From the NCBI RefSeq assembly GCF_002899455.1, contig NZ_PPFB01000001.1, positions 5,741,001 through 5,805,000 of the forward strand: a stretch of DNA of 64,000 bases. The letters are read 5' to 3'. The DNA is from Streptomyces sp. DH-12. GTDB lineage: Bacteria; Actinomycetota; Actinomycetes; Streptomycetales; Streptomycetaceae. Numbering within the stretch: position 1 is the stretch's first letter; each line of letters opens with the position of its first letter. Under the pieces are notes generated by a model. It saw only the letters and a program-made list of their open reading frames with translations. It searched no databases and had not been told where the DNA came from. The position numbers and the translations under genes were made by a program. This document shows, in pieces, positions 55,631 through 63,684 of the stretch.

Positions 55631-56842
55631 TCAGAGGGCCTGGGCGGCCGGCTTGACCATGCCGCGCACCGTACGGCCCTTCACGAACTGGCCCATCGCG
55701 GTCATCTCCCACTCGCCGGAGTACTGCCGGATCAGCTTCGCCATCATCACGCCCGTCTGCGGCTCGGCGCCGGCGAGGTCGAAGCGGACCAGCTCCTCGC
55801 CGGTGGCGGCGTCCATCAGGCGGCAGTACGCCTTGGCGACCTCCGTGAACTTCTGCCCGGAGAAGGAGTTCACCGTGAAGACCAGGCCCGAGACCTCCAT
55901 GGGGAGGCGGCCGAGGTCGACGGTGATGACCTCGTCGTCGCCGGCGCCCTCGCCGGTGAGGTTGTCACCGGAGTGCCGGACCGCGCCGCCCAGGATCTGC
56001 AGCTTGCCGAAGTAGCAGCTGTCGATGTGGTTGCGCTGCGGGCCGAAGGCGATCACCGACGCGTCCAGGTCGATGTCCTTGCCGCGGTAGGCGGGCTCCC
56101 AGCCGAGACCCATCTTCACCTGGGACAGCAGCGGGCGGCCGCCCTTCATCAGGGAAACGGTCTGGTTCTTCTGGAGGCTGACCCGGCCCTTGTCCAGGTT
56201 GATCTTGCCGGTGCCGGGCGCGGCGGCGGGCGGGGCCGGGGGAGCCGCCGGGGCGGGCGGCGCCTGCGGGGCGGCGGCCGGGGGAGCGGGCGGGGCGGCC
56301 TGCGGGGCCTGCGGGGTCACCGGCCGGGCCGGGGCGGCCGGCTCCTCGACCGTGACGCCGAAGTCCGTGGCGATGCCGGCCAGGCCGTCGGCGTAGCCCT
56401 GGCCGACGGCGCGGACCTTCCAGGCGCCGTTGCGCAGGTAGATCTCGACGATCACCAGGGCCGTCTCCGCGCCGAGCTGCGGGGGCGTGAAGGTCGCCAG
56501 GACGGCGGCGGTGTCCGCGTCGCGGACGGTCGCGGTGGGCTCGATGCCCTGGAAGGTCTGGCCCGCCGCGTCGGGGCTCGCGGTCACGACGATCTTTTCG
56601 ATGCCGGGCGGTACGGCCGTGGTGTCGACCGTGATGGCGTCGGGGGCCGCGCCCCCGCCGGAGCGGTAGGTCACGCCCGGGCCCGTGGGCTGGTTGTAGA
56701 AGATGAAGTCGTCGTCGGAGCGCACCTTGCCGTCGGCGGTGAGCAGCAGGCCCGATACGTCGAGCCGCACGGGCGCGGCGACGTCCACCGTCACGCGGGC
56801 GGTGGGAAGAGGGATGTTCGAGCCGGGGGTCATAGCTGTCAT
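55631..56842 (-). CDS. Tandem TerD-domain protein
   Basis: A 403-residue cytoplasmic protein of the TerD (tellurium/stress) family with two related domains. The N-terminal domain has SDDDFIFYNQPTGPG and VVTASPDAAGQTFQ; the C-terminal one has QVKMGLGWEPAY, DLDASVI and the Ca2+-binding stretch GDNLTGEGAGDDE. Between them is a linker of about 50 residues made mostly of Pro and Ala. In the first domain the acidic Ca2+-binding loop is largely lost (GGGAAPDAITVDTTAV). Family members bind Ca2+ and act in stress responses and development in Streptomyces. No clear Shine-Dalgarno; ATG 56842 or 56833. Confidence 0.88.
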   Translation of the reverse strand: MTAMTPGSNIPLPTARVTVDVAAPVRLDVSGLLLTADGKVRSDDDFIFYNQPTGPGVTYRSGGGAAPDAITVDTTAVPPGIEKIVVTASPDAAGQTFQGIEPTATVRDADTAAVLATFTPPQLGAETALVIVEIYLRNGAWKVRAVGQGYADGLAGIATDFGVTVEEPAAPARPVTPQAPQAAPPAPPAAAPQAPPAPAAPPAPPAAAPGTGKINLDKGRVSLQKNQTVSLMKGGRPLLSQVKMGLGWEPAYRGKDIDLDASVIAFGPQRNHIDSCYFGKLQILGGAVRHSGDNLTGEGAGDDEVITVDLGRLPMEVSGLVFTVNSFSGQKFTEVAKAYCRLMDAATGEELVRFDLAGAEPQTGVMMAKLIRQYSGEWEMTAMGQFVKGRTVRGMVKPAAQAL

Positions 56843-57150
56843 GCCGGGTGAACGAGCGAGGCGGTTTTACCGTTCCCTTACCTGTGGTCCGTTCGGCGCA
56901 GCCGGCCGCTCCGGCCCTGCTCGGCCCCGGCCGGCTGACGGGCCGTGGTCGCCGGGCGCCGTCACGGAACGGCACTTCGGCTTCCCGGGGGACGCCCGGA
57001 CCGCGGGCACCGTCCTCGCCGCCGCACCGGCTCCCCTCGTGGAGCGCCCGCAGAGGTCCGCTCCGCCGCGTGGTCGCACCGCCCCGCACGGCACCCCCCT
57101 CGGAACCGGCCCCCCGGCCCACCCAGGTCAGCCACCGTTCGACCGGCAAG
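56843..57150. other. Gene-free spacer upstream of the TerD-family gene
   Basis: About 300 bp containing the promoter side of the leftward TerD-family gene. No protein with a ribosome binding site, no RNA gene and no repeat was recognised. Confidence 0.4.
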
Positions 57151-57182
57151 GGGAGCCCCGACGGCCGGCCGTCGGGGCTCCC
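57151..57182. terminator. Perfect 32-bp palindrome after the polyol operon
   Basis: GGGAGCCCCGACGGCC (57151-57166) is followed with no spacer by its exact complement GGCCGTCGGGGCTCCC (57167-57182). It lies 15 bp after the dehydrogenase stop and should act as its terminator. Confidence 0.75.
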
Positions 57183-57196
57183 GAGCCGCGCGGTCG

Positions 57197-58186
57197 CTAC
57201 GGCACCACCACGATCTTGCGGCCCACGCCCGCCGCGAACTGGTCCAGGGCCTGGGGGTACCGGTCCAGCGGGAGGCGGTCGCTGATGAAGACGTCCGGGT
57301 CCAGGACGCCGTTCGCGAACAGCTCCGCCGCGCGCTCGTAGCTGTGCAGGACGGCCATGGAGCCGGTGATGGTGATCTCCTGGTTGTAGATGCGGTACGG
57401 GTCGATCTCCACGCGGGTCGCGTAGTCCGCGACCCCGAACTGGAGGAACGTGCCCGCCTTGGCGACCCGGCCGAGCCCGTCCTGGATGGCCGCCGCGTTG
57501 CCGGTCGCGTCGATGACCAGGTCCCAGCCCTGCGGGCGGTCCAGCTCGTCCGGGGTGGCCGCGGAGGCGGAGACCCCCAGCGTCCGGGCCGTCTCCAGGC
57601 GCGCCGGGTTCAGGTCGACCACGTCGACGCTCGCCGCGCCGGTCCGCTTGGCCAGCTCCAGCATCATCAGGCCCATGGTCCCGGAGCCGTAGATCAGCAC
57701 GTGCGCGCCGAGGCGGGAGCGGAGCACGTCGTAGCCGCGCACCGCGCAGGACAGCGGCTCGATCAGCGCCGCGTCCTGGGTGCGCACGTGCTCGGGCAGC
57801 TTGACGCAGTTCGCCACCGGCGCGACCGCGTACTGCGCGGCGCCGCCCGCCGCGGTGACGCCGATCGCCGCCCAGCGCTCGCAGAGGTTGTTGTGGCCGG
57901 TACGGCAGTAGCGGCACTCGTGGCAGTACAGGGAGGGGTCGACGGCGACCCGGTCGCCGAGCGCCACCTCCGTGACCTGGGAGCCGACGCCGACCACCTC
58001 GCCGGCGAACTCGTGCCCCGGCACGATCGGCAGCTTGGGCGCGAACTCGCCCTGGAGGATGTGCAGATCCGTTCCGCACAGCCCGCACGCGGCGACCTCG
58101 ACGACGACGTCCCTCGGGCCCGGCACCGGGTCCGGGACCTCGGTGACGACGGCCCTGCCCACGGACTCGATGACGGCGGCCTTCAT
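57197..58186 (-). CDS. Zinc-dependent polyol/alcohol dehydrogenase
   Basis: A 329-residue medium-chain dehydrogenase. Catalytic zinc ligands are Cys 37 (CGLCGTDLH), His 58 and Glu 59 (GHEFAGEVVGVG); the structural zinc has four cysteines at 88, 91, 94 and 102 (CHECRYCRTGHNNLC). The NAD fold shows LIYGSGTMGLMMLELAKRTG and the acidic VDVVDLNPARL, favouring NAD. Its ATGA overlap with the permease gene ties it to the transporter, so it likely oxidises the imported sugar alcohol (sorbitol- or mannitol-like). Confidence 0.9.
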   Translation of the reverse strand: MKAAVIESVGRAVVTEVPDPVPGPRDVVVEVAACGLCGTDLHILQGEFAPKLPIVPGHEFAGEVVGVGSQVTEVALGDRVAVDPSLYCHECRYCRTGHNNLCERWAAIGVTAAGGAAQYAVAPVANCVKLPEHVRTQDAALIEPLSCAVRGYDVLRSRLGAHVLIYGSGTMGLMMLELAKRTGAASVDVVDLNPARLETARTLGVSASAATPDELDRPQGWDLVIDATGNAAAIQDGLGRVAKAGTFLQFGVADYATRVEIDPYRIYNQEITITGSMAVLHSYERAAELFANGVLDPDVFISDRLPLDRYPQALDQFAAGVGRKIVVVP

Positions 58187-59034
58187 TTCACGGCTCCCAA
58201 CGACAGGCCCTGGACGAGTTTGTCCTGGGCGGCGAATCCCGCGGCGAGCACCGGCAGGGAGATGACGAGCGACGCGGCGCACACCTTGGCCAGGAACAGG
58301 CCCTGGCTGGTGATGAAGCCGGTCAGGAAGACGGGGGCGGTCTCGGCGACCACGCCCGTCAGGACCCGGGCGAACAGCAGCTCGTTCCAGCTGAAGATGA
58401 AGCAGATCAGCGCCGTCGCCGCGATGCCCGGGAGGGCGATCGGGGCGACCACCCGGGTCAGCACCGTCGGCAGCCGGGCGCCGTCGATCCGGGCGGCCTC
58501 GATGACCGCGACCGGGACCTCGGAGAGGAAGGACTGCATCATCCACACCGCGATCGGCAGGTTCATCGAGGTGTAGAGGATGACGAGCAGCCAGACGTTG
58601 TCGAGCATCCCGGCGTTCTTGGCGAACAGGTAGATCGGCAGCAGGCCGGCCACCACGGGCAGCATCTTGGTGGAGAGGAAGAAGAACAGGACGTCCGTCC
58701 ACCGCTTCACCGGGCGGATGGACAGCGCGTAGGCGGCGGGCAGGGCCAGCACGAGGACCAGCAGCGTCGAGGTCACGGACGCGACCGTCGAGTTGATCAG
58801 GGCGGGCCAGGGGCTGGCGCCGCCGTCCGCGCCGAAGAACTCGCGGTAGCCGTCGAGGGTGAGGGCGGCGCCCCACGAGGGCGGGTTGGTGGCCGCGTCC
58901 GTCTCGGAGTGGAAGGACGTCAGGGCCATCCAGGCGACGGGCAGGAAGAACACGATGCCGGCCAGCCAGGCGACCAGGCCGAGGCCCGCTCCGCCACGGA
59001 ACCGGCCGCGGGTGCGTACGGCGGTGCTGCTCAT
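58183..59034 (-). CDS. Polyol ABC transporter permease (MalG/SmoG-like)
   Basis: A 283-residue inner-membrane permease with six hydrophobic segments and the EAA loop EAARIDGARLPTVLTRVVAP that contacts the ATPase. The N-terminal topology and DGYREFFG region match MalG-type subunits. Overlaps both neighbours by ATGA. Confidence 0.9.
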   Translation of the reverse strand: MSSTAVRTRGRFRGGAGLGLVAWLAGIVFFLPVAWMALTSFHSETDAATNPPSWGAALTLDGYREFFGADGGASPWPALINSTVASVTSTLLVLVLALPAAYALSIRPVKRWTDVLFFFLSTKMLPVVAGLLPIYLFAKNAGMLDNVWLLVILYTSMNLPIAVWMMQSFLSEVPVAVIEAARIDGARLPTVLTRVVAPIALPGIAATALICFIFSWNELLFARVLTGVVAETAPVFLTGFITSQGLFLAKVCAASLVISLPVLAAGFAAQDKLVQGLSLGAVK

Positions 59035-59972
59035 GCGCGGGACACCTCCTCGCGGAACAGGGACGACACCACGCGCAGGGCGAAGGTCGCGATGACGATG
59101 GAGCCGATGACGACCAGGACGCCGGCCGCCGAGGCGAGGCCGTTCTCGTGCGCCTGGTAGAAGGTCTGGTAGACGGTGTAGGGCAGGTTGGCGGTGCCGA
59201 GCCCGCCGGACGTGAGGGTGAAGACGGCGTCGAAGTTCTGCACGATGTAGATCGAGCCGAGCAGGGCGCCCAGTTCGAGGTAGCGGCGCAGGTGCGGCAG
59301 CGTGAGGTGCACGAAGATCTGCCAGTCGCTCGCGCCGTCGACGCGGGCCGCCTCGATCTGCTGCTGGTCCCGGCTCTGCAGCCCGGCCAGCAGGATGAGC
59401 ATCATGAACGGCGTCCACTGCCACACCAGCGACGCCTGCACGGCGAGCAGCGGGGTGCCGGAGATCCAGTCGGGCTGCGGACCGCCGACGTAGTGCAGCA
59501 GGCCGTTGAGCAGGCCGTACTCCGGGTTGTAGAGGACGTGCTTCCAGAGCAGGGCGGCGGCGACCGGGACCACCAGGAACGGCGCGATGAGCAGGGTGCG
59601 CACGACGGCCCGGCCGCGGAACCTCCGGTCGAGCAGCAGCGCGAGGAGCAGTCCGACGACCAGGCTGGCCAGGACGACGCCCACGGTGAGCAGGACGGTC
59701 GTCCAGACCGACTTGCGCAGCGCCGGATCGGTCAGCACCTCCTGGTAGTTGGCGAGCCCGGCGAAGCGGCGGGCGTCGGGGTAGAGGGAGTTCCAGTCGA
59801 AGAAGGAGATCACCAGGGTCGCCACGAACGGCAGCTGGGTGACCACGATCATGAAGATCAGGGCGGGCAGCAGCGGGGCGCGGGTGGCCCAGGCGCGGAG
59901 CCGGGCGGAGGGCCGGTGCGGTGCGGCGGACGTCTGCGGTGCGGCTGGAGGAGCCGTGGTCGTGGCGGTCAT
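59031..59972 (-). CDS. Polyol ABC transporter permease (MalF/SmoF-like)
   Basis: A 313-residue permease with a 30-residue polar N-terminus and six membrane segments; the EAA loop is EAARVDGASDWQIFVHLTLP. Sequences FDWNSLYPDARRFAGLANYQ and NFDAVFTLTSGGLGTANLPY are like those of SmoF/MtlF transporters. Overlaps the binding-protein gene and the second permease by ATGA. Confidence 0.9.
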   Translation of the reverse strand: MTATTTAPPAAPQTSAAPHRPSARLRAWATRAPLLPALIFMIVVTQLPFVATLVISFFDWNSLYPDARRFAGLANYQEVLTDPALRKSVWTTVLLTVGVVLASLVVGLLLALLLDRRFRGRAVVRTLLIAPFLVVPVAAALLWKHVLYNPEYGLLNGLLHYVGGPQPDWISGTPLLAVQASLVWQWTPFMMLILLAGLQSRDQQQIEAARVDGASDWQIFVHLTLPHLRRYLELGALLGSIYIVQNFDAVFTLTSGGLGTANLPYTVYQTFYQAHENGLASAAGVLVVIGSIVIATFALRVVSSLFREEVSRA

Positions 59973-61339
59973 CGTCCCTCGTACTCCTCGGCGATCTCTT
60001 CTGCGAGCTGCTGGGACTTCCTCAGGGCCGTGTCGACGGACTGGCGTCCGGCGATGGCCGCGCTGATCTCCTGGGAGACCTTGGTGCCGAGATCGGTGAA
60101 CTCCGGGATGCCGACGAACTGGATGCCGGGCGCCGGGCGGGGCTGGACGCCGGGGTCGTCGGGGCGGGCCTGTTCGATGGCCCGCTTGGTCATCTCCTGG
60201 AAGGCGGCGGCCTCCGCCCGGTAGTCGGGGTGGGCGTAGGTGGAGGCGCGCTTGCCGGCCGGGACGTTGGACCAGCCGGTCTCCTCGCCGACCAGCCGCT
60301 CGTACTCCTTGCTGGACGCCCAGGAGACGAACTTCCAGGCGTTGTCGGGGTTGCGGGAGGCGTTCTGGATGCCCCACGCCCAGGTGTAGAGCCAGCCGGA
60401 CGACTCCGTCTTCTCCACCGGCGCCGGCGCGTAACCGATCCTGCCGGCGACGGGGGAGCCGTCGGCCTCCAGGGAGCCGGCCGCGGACGTGGCGTCGTAC
60501 CACATGGCGACCTTGCCCTGGGTCAGGTTGTTCAGGCACTCGGCGAAGCCGGCCTGGGGCGCGCCGGCCTCGCCGTGCTCGCGGACCAGGTCCACGTAGA
60601 AGGTGACGGCCTCCTTCCACTCGGGGGAGTCGAGCCGGGCCTTCCAGTCCTCGTCGAACCAGGTGCCGCCGAAGGTGTTGACCACGGTGGTGAGCGGCGC
60701 CATGACCTCGCCCCAGCCGGGCAGTCCGCGCAGGCAGATGCCCTTCATGCCGGGCCGCGCCCCGTCCGCCTTCGCGGCCAGGTCGGCGACCTGCCGCCAG
60801 GTGGGCCGGGCGGGCATCGTCAGGCCCTTCTCCGCGAAGACGTCCTTGCGGTACATGAGGAACGACGACTCGCCGTAGAACGGCTGGCCGTAGACCTTGC
60901 CGTCCTCGCCGGTGAGGGACTGCCGCATCGGCTCGAGGATGTCCTGCTGGTCGTACGCCCTGTCCTCGGCGACGTAGGAGTCCATCTCCTTCAGCCAGCC
61001 GTTCCTGGCGTAGATCGGTATCTCGTAGTTGGACAGGGTGGCCACGTCGTACTGGCCGGCCTGGTTGGCGAAGTCCTGGCTGATCTTGTCGCGGACGTCG
61101 TTCTCCGGCAGCACGGTGAAGTTCACCTTGATGCCGGTCTCCTCGGTGAAGTGGGCGGCGGTCAGCTTCTGCAGCTCGACCATCTGCGAGTTGTTCACCA
61201 TCAGGACGTTGATGGCGTCGCCGCCGGACCCGGCCCCGCCCGCTCCGACCCAGCAGCCGGAGAGCAGCGGGGCGATCAGCGTCCCTGCGGCGGCCGCGGC
61301 GAGTACGCCTCGTGGCCTCCGTCGGCTCTGGGTTCGCAT
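59969..61339 (-). CDS. Sugar-alcohol-binding lipoprotein (SmoE/MtlE-like)
   Basis: A 456-residue extracellular binding protein. The leader ends in a lipobox LLSGC (Cys near residue 28), so it is membrane-anchored. The mature part closely resembles sorbitol/mannitol-binding proteins as I remember them: YDVATLSNYEIPIYARNGWL, YGQPFYGESSFLMYRKDVF, MKGICLRGLPGWGEVMAPLT and MWYDATSAAGS. AGGAG 6 nt before ATG 61339 fixes the start. No ATPase gene accompanies the cluster; in Streptomyces a shared ATPase (MsiK) energises such importers. Confidence 0.88.
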   Translation of the reverse strand: MRTQSRRRPRGVLAAAAAGTLIAPLLSGCWVGAGGAGSGGDAINVLMVNNSQMVELQKLTAAHFTEETGIKVNFTVLPENDVRDKISQDFANQAGQYDVATLSNYEIPIYARNGWLKEMDSYVAEDRAYDQQDILEPMRQSLTGEDGKVYGQPFYGESSFLMYRKDVFAEKGLTMPARPTWRQVADLAAKADGARPGMKGICLRGLPGWGEVMAPLTTVVNTFGGTWFDEDWKARLDSPEWKEAVTFYVDLVREHGEAGAPQAGFAECLNNLTQGKVAMWYDATSAAGSLEADGSPVAGRIGYAPAPVEKTESSGWLYTWAWGIQNASRNPDNAWKFVSWASSKEYERLVGEETGWSNVPAGKRASTYAHPDYRAEAAAFQEMTKRAIEQARPDDPGVQPRPAPGIQFVGIPEFTDLGTKVSQEISAAIAGRQSVDTALRKSQQLAEEIAEEYEGR

Positions 61340-61438
61340 GGATCGCTCCTGGACGTATAGGGAGACATCGGGCGTCACCTGGCATGGTTCGGCCCCGTGG
61401 GGACGTGAAGCGGTGTGCGGTGGGGTGCGCGGAACTGC

Positions 61439-62209
61439 TCAGACCCGTACGACCTGAGGTCCGAGCAGGGAGTAGCGGTGGGCCTCGGAGGCCGGGAGCA
61501 GGGTGCTCGTCACGATCGCCTCCAGCGCGCCGACCTCGGCGAACCGGCAGAAGCTGACCGCTCCGAACTTGGTGTGGACGCCCGCGAACACCACGCGGCG
61601 GGCGGCCCGCACCGCCTGCGCCTTGACCTCGCCGACCGCCGGATCGGGCGTGGTCAGGCCGTGTTCGCGGGAGATGCCGTTGGCGCCGATGAACGCCAGG
61701 TCGATGACGAAGCCGGAGAGCATCTTCGTCGTCCAGTGGTCCACGGTGGCGAGCGTCCCGGAGCGGACGCGGCCGCCGAGCAGCAGGACGGACGCGTCGC
61801 CGTTCTGTGCGAGCGCGCCCGCGACCGGCAGGGAGGCGGTGACCACGGTGAGCGGCCGGCCGGCGGGCAGGGCCTCGGCGATGAGCTGCGGGGTGAAGCC
61901 CTCGTCGACGAAGACCGTCTCGGCGTCCCCGAGCAGCTCGGCCGCCGCGGCGGCGACCCTGCGCTTCTCCGGGACGTGACGGGTGGCGCGGAAGGCGAGC
62001 GTCGTCTCGAAGCCGGCGCTCTCCACGGGGTAGGCGCCGCCGTGGGTACGGCGCACCAGTCCGTGGTCCTCCAGGGCGCGCAGGTCGCGGCGGACGGTCT
62101 CCTTGGCCACGCCCAGGCCGGTGGCGAGCGCGGTCACGTCGACCGAGCCGGTGGCGCGGGCCACCCGCACGATCTCGCGCCGGCGCTCCTCGGCCGTCCT
62201 GTCGCTCAT
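61439..62209 (-). CDS. DeoR-family transcriptional regulator
   Basis: A 256-residue regulator: helix-turn-helix GSVDVTALATGLGVAKETVRRDLRALE (HTH near residues 22-47) and the sugar-phosphate-binding domain with TVFVDEGFTPQLIAEAL, FIGANGIS and KAQAVRAARRVVFAGVHTKFG. It precedes the polyol transporter genes by 99 nt on the same strand and probably represses them until a phosphorylated or oxidised polyol appears. Confidence 0.92.
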   Translation of the reverse strand: MSDRTAEERRREIVRVARATGSVDVTALATGLGVAKETVRRDLRALEDHGLVRRTHGGAYPVESAGFETTLAFRATRHVPEKRRVAAAAAELLGDAETVFVDEGFTPQLIAEALPAGRPLTVVTASLPVAGALAQNGDASVLLLGGRVRSGTLATVDHWTTKMLSGFVIDLAFIGANGISREHGLTTPDPAVGEVKAQAVRAARRVVFAGVHTKFGAVSFCRFAEVGALEAIVTSTLLPASEAHRYSLLGPQVVRV

Positions 62210-62623
62210 GGCCGGACCCCTGCTTTCTCGACTCGCCGCTGTGGTGCCTGGTCGCCCGTTCGGGCCACTGCAGGAAGTTGTACAGCGAGGGTGGGGCGCT
62301 GACCAGGTCTGTTGCGGGTCCGTTGATGCCCGGTTGTGCCCGCTTGAGCGGGCGGGTGTCCGGCCCGGACCTGGGTGGAGGGTGGGAGCGGGCGGTCCCG
62401 ATGCCCGATTGCGGGCGCGCGGACGTGCGTTTCGTGCCCGCGCGGGTGTACGCCCGCACGTTTTCCGCCGCGCGGCGCGCTTTTCAGCACGCGGTGGCGC
62501 GAGGGGCCGCAGGGCGGTGGCTCCCGGGCGCGCTGCACGGTGCTGCCTGCGCCCGCCCGTGCCGCCCCGGCGGCGCGACTGCCCGCAGGCCGCGGTGTGC
62601 CCCTCCCGGCGGACGGGCGGCCG
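62210..62623. other. 414-bp spacer between udh and the deoR operon
   Basis: No gene. It contains the palindrome GCCCGCT-TG-AGCGGGC (62338-62353) and a run of related motifs (TTGCGGG near 62312, TTGTGCCCG near 62334, ATTGCGGGCG near 62408, TTTCGTGCCCGCG near 62431), which could be DeoR binding sites and/or the udh terminator. The deoR promoter must lie here, but no -10/-35 pair stands out. Confidence 0.4.
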
Positions 62624-63433
62624 TCAGTACGGCCAGACCGGGGGGTCCGTCACGAAGTGGCCGCCCAGGAACGCGTGGGCCGGGTCCGCCGGGTCCGGCT
62701 CGCCCTGCTCGGCGAGCAGTTTCTCCGCATAGACCTCGGAGTCGTCCCGCGGCTCGTACCCCAGCGCCCGCGCCGGCCCCAGGTCCCACCACAGCCGCGT
62801 GTTCGCGGAGGAGCCGTACACCACGGTGTGCCCCACGCCCTCGGCGGTCAGCGCCGCGTGGAACAGCCGCGCCCCGTCCGCCGGACTCATCCACAGCGAC
62901 AGCATCCGCACGCTCGTCGGCTCCGGGAAGCAGGAGCCGATCCGCACGGAGACCGTCTCCACCCCGTGCTTGTCCCAGTACAGCTGGGCCAGGTCCTCGC
63001 CGAAGCACTTGGACAGTCCGTAGAAGGTGTCCGGCCGGTGCGGCGTGCCGACCGGGATCAGCGGGTCGTCGCCGTGGGGGCGCGGGGTGTGGCCGACGGC
63101 GTGGTTGGAGGAGGCGAAGACGATCCGGCGGACGCCCTCCTCGCGGGCGGCCTCGTAGAGGTGGTACGTCCCCTCGATGTTCGCCTTGAGGATCTTGTCG
63201 AAGGACGCCTCGAGCGAGATGCCCGCGAGGTGCACGACCGCGTCGGCCCCGCGCACCGCCTCGCGCACGGCGTCCCGGTCGCTCAGGTCGCCGACGATCG
63301 CGTCGGGTGCGCCGTCCACCGGCCGCAGGTCGAACAGCCGCAGCTCGTAGCCGTACCGCGGGAGCAGTTCCCGCATCAGCGTGCCGAGGCCGCCGGCGGC
63401 GCCGGTGAGCAGGACGGTGCGGGGAGCGGGCAT
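62624..63433 (-). CDS. udh: Uronate dehydrogenase
   Basis: A 269-residue short-chain/extended NAD enzyme that closely resembles Agrobacterium uronate dehydrogenase as I remember it: NAD site TGAAGGLGTLM (10-20), VVHLAGISLEASFDKILKAN, RIVFASSNHAVGH, the YGLSKCFGEDLA catalytic Tyr-x3-Lys, and SVRIGSCFPEP with RMLSLWMS. It would oxidise D-glucuronate or D-galacturonate to the aldarolactone. AGGAG 8 nt before ATG 63433 sets the start. The divergent neighbour encodes a later step of the same route, which strengthens the call. Confidence 0.85.
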   Translation of the reverse strand: MPAPRTVLLTGAAGGLGTLMRELLPRYGYELRLFDLRPVDGAPDAIVGDLSDRDAVREAVRGADAVVHLAGISLEASFDKILKANIEGTYHLYEAAREEGVRRIVFASSNHAVGHTPRPHGDDPLIPVGTPHRPDTFYGLSKCFGEDLAQLYWDKHGVETVSVRIGSCFPEPTSVRMLSLWMSPADGARLFHAALTAEGVGHTVVYGSSANTRLWWDLGPARALGYEPRDDSEVYAEKLLAEQGEPDPADPAHAFLGGHFVTDPPVWPY

Positions 63434-63512
63434 CTGCGGGTCTCCTTGCGGCGCCGGCCGGGACATACGGAGCGAACGTGCAGGTGGGCGTACGCCGTTC
63501 ACGTGCGTGGAC

Positions 63513-63542
63513 ACGCTAAGGAGCCCGGACGTGGCGCGTCAA
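63513..63542 (-). promoter_or_regulatory. Promoter of udh
   Basis: On the minus strand, TTGACG (63537-63542), an 18-nt spacer and TAGCGT (63513-63518): a near-consensus housekeeping promoter, with a leader of about 75 nt. Confidence 0.6.
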
Positions 63543-63589
63543 GTATCCCTCCCTCGTCACTTCGGCGTCAGTCGCGCGCGACGATCCGC

Positions 63590-63619
63590 TTGACCCGCCT
63601 CCCCGGCGGGTCCTACCGT
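63590..63619 (+). promoter_or_regulatory. Promoter of the dehydratase gene
   Basis: TTGACC (63590-63595), an 18-nt spacer and TACCGT (63614-63619), with the start expected near 63626. Confidence 0.6.
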
Positions 63620-63631
63620 GAGGGCGTTCAT

Positions 63632-63660
63632 GAATATGGACGTCAATCAAGAATGTGGAC
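63632..63660 (+). promoter_or_regulatory. Direct-repeat operator candidate
   Basis: GAATATGGAC (63632-63641) and GAATGTGGAC (63651-63660) are 10-bp direct repeats spaced 19 bp apart, just downstream of the expected transcription start and in a locally AT-rich patch. Such a position suits a repressor that blocks elongation. Confidence 0.5.
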
Positions 63661-63684
63661 CATGATCACGACCAGGGAGAGCTT

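Noticed and set aside
59031..62459. 1142-codon minus-strand frame across the polyol operon
   Set aside because: Its last part is the real MalF-like permease; the rest is an Arg/Gly/Pro-rich shadow of the binding protein and DeoR genes.
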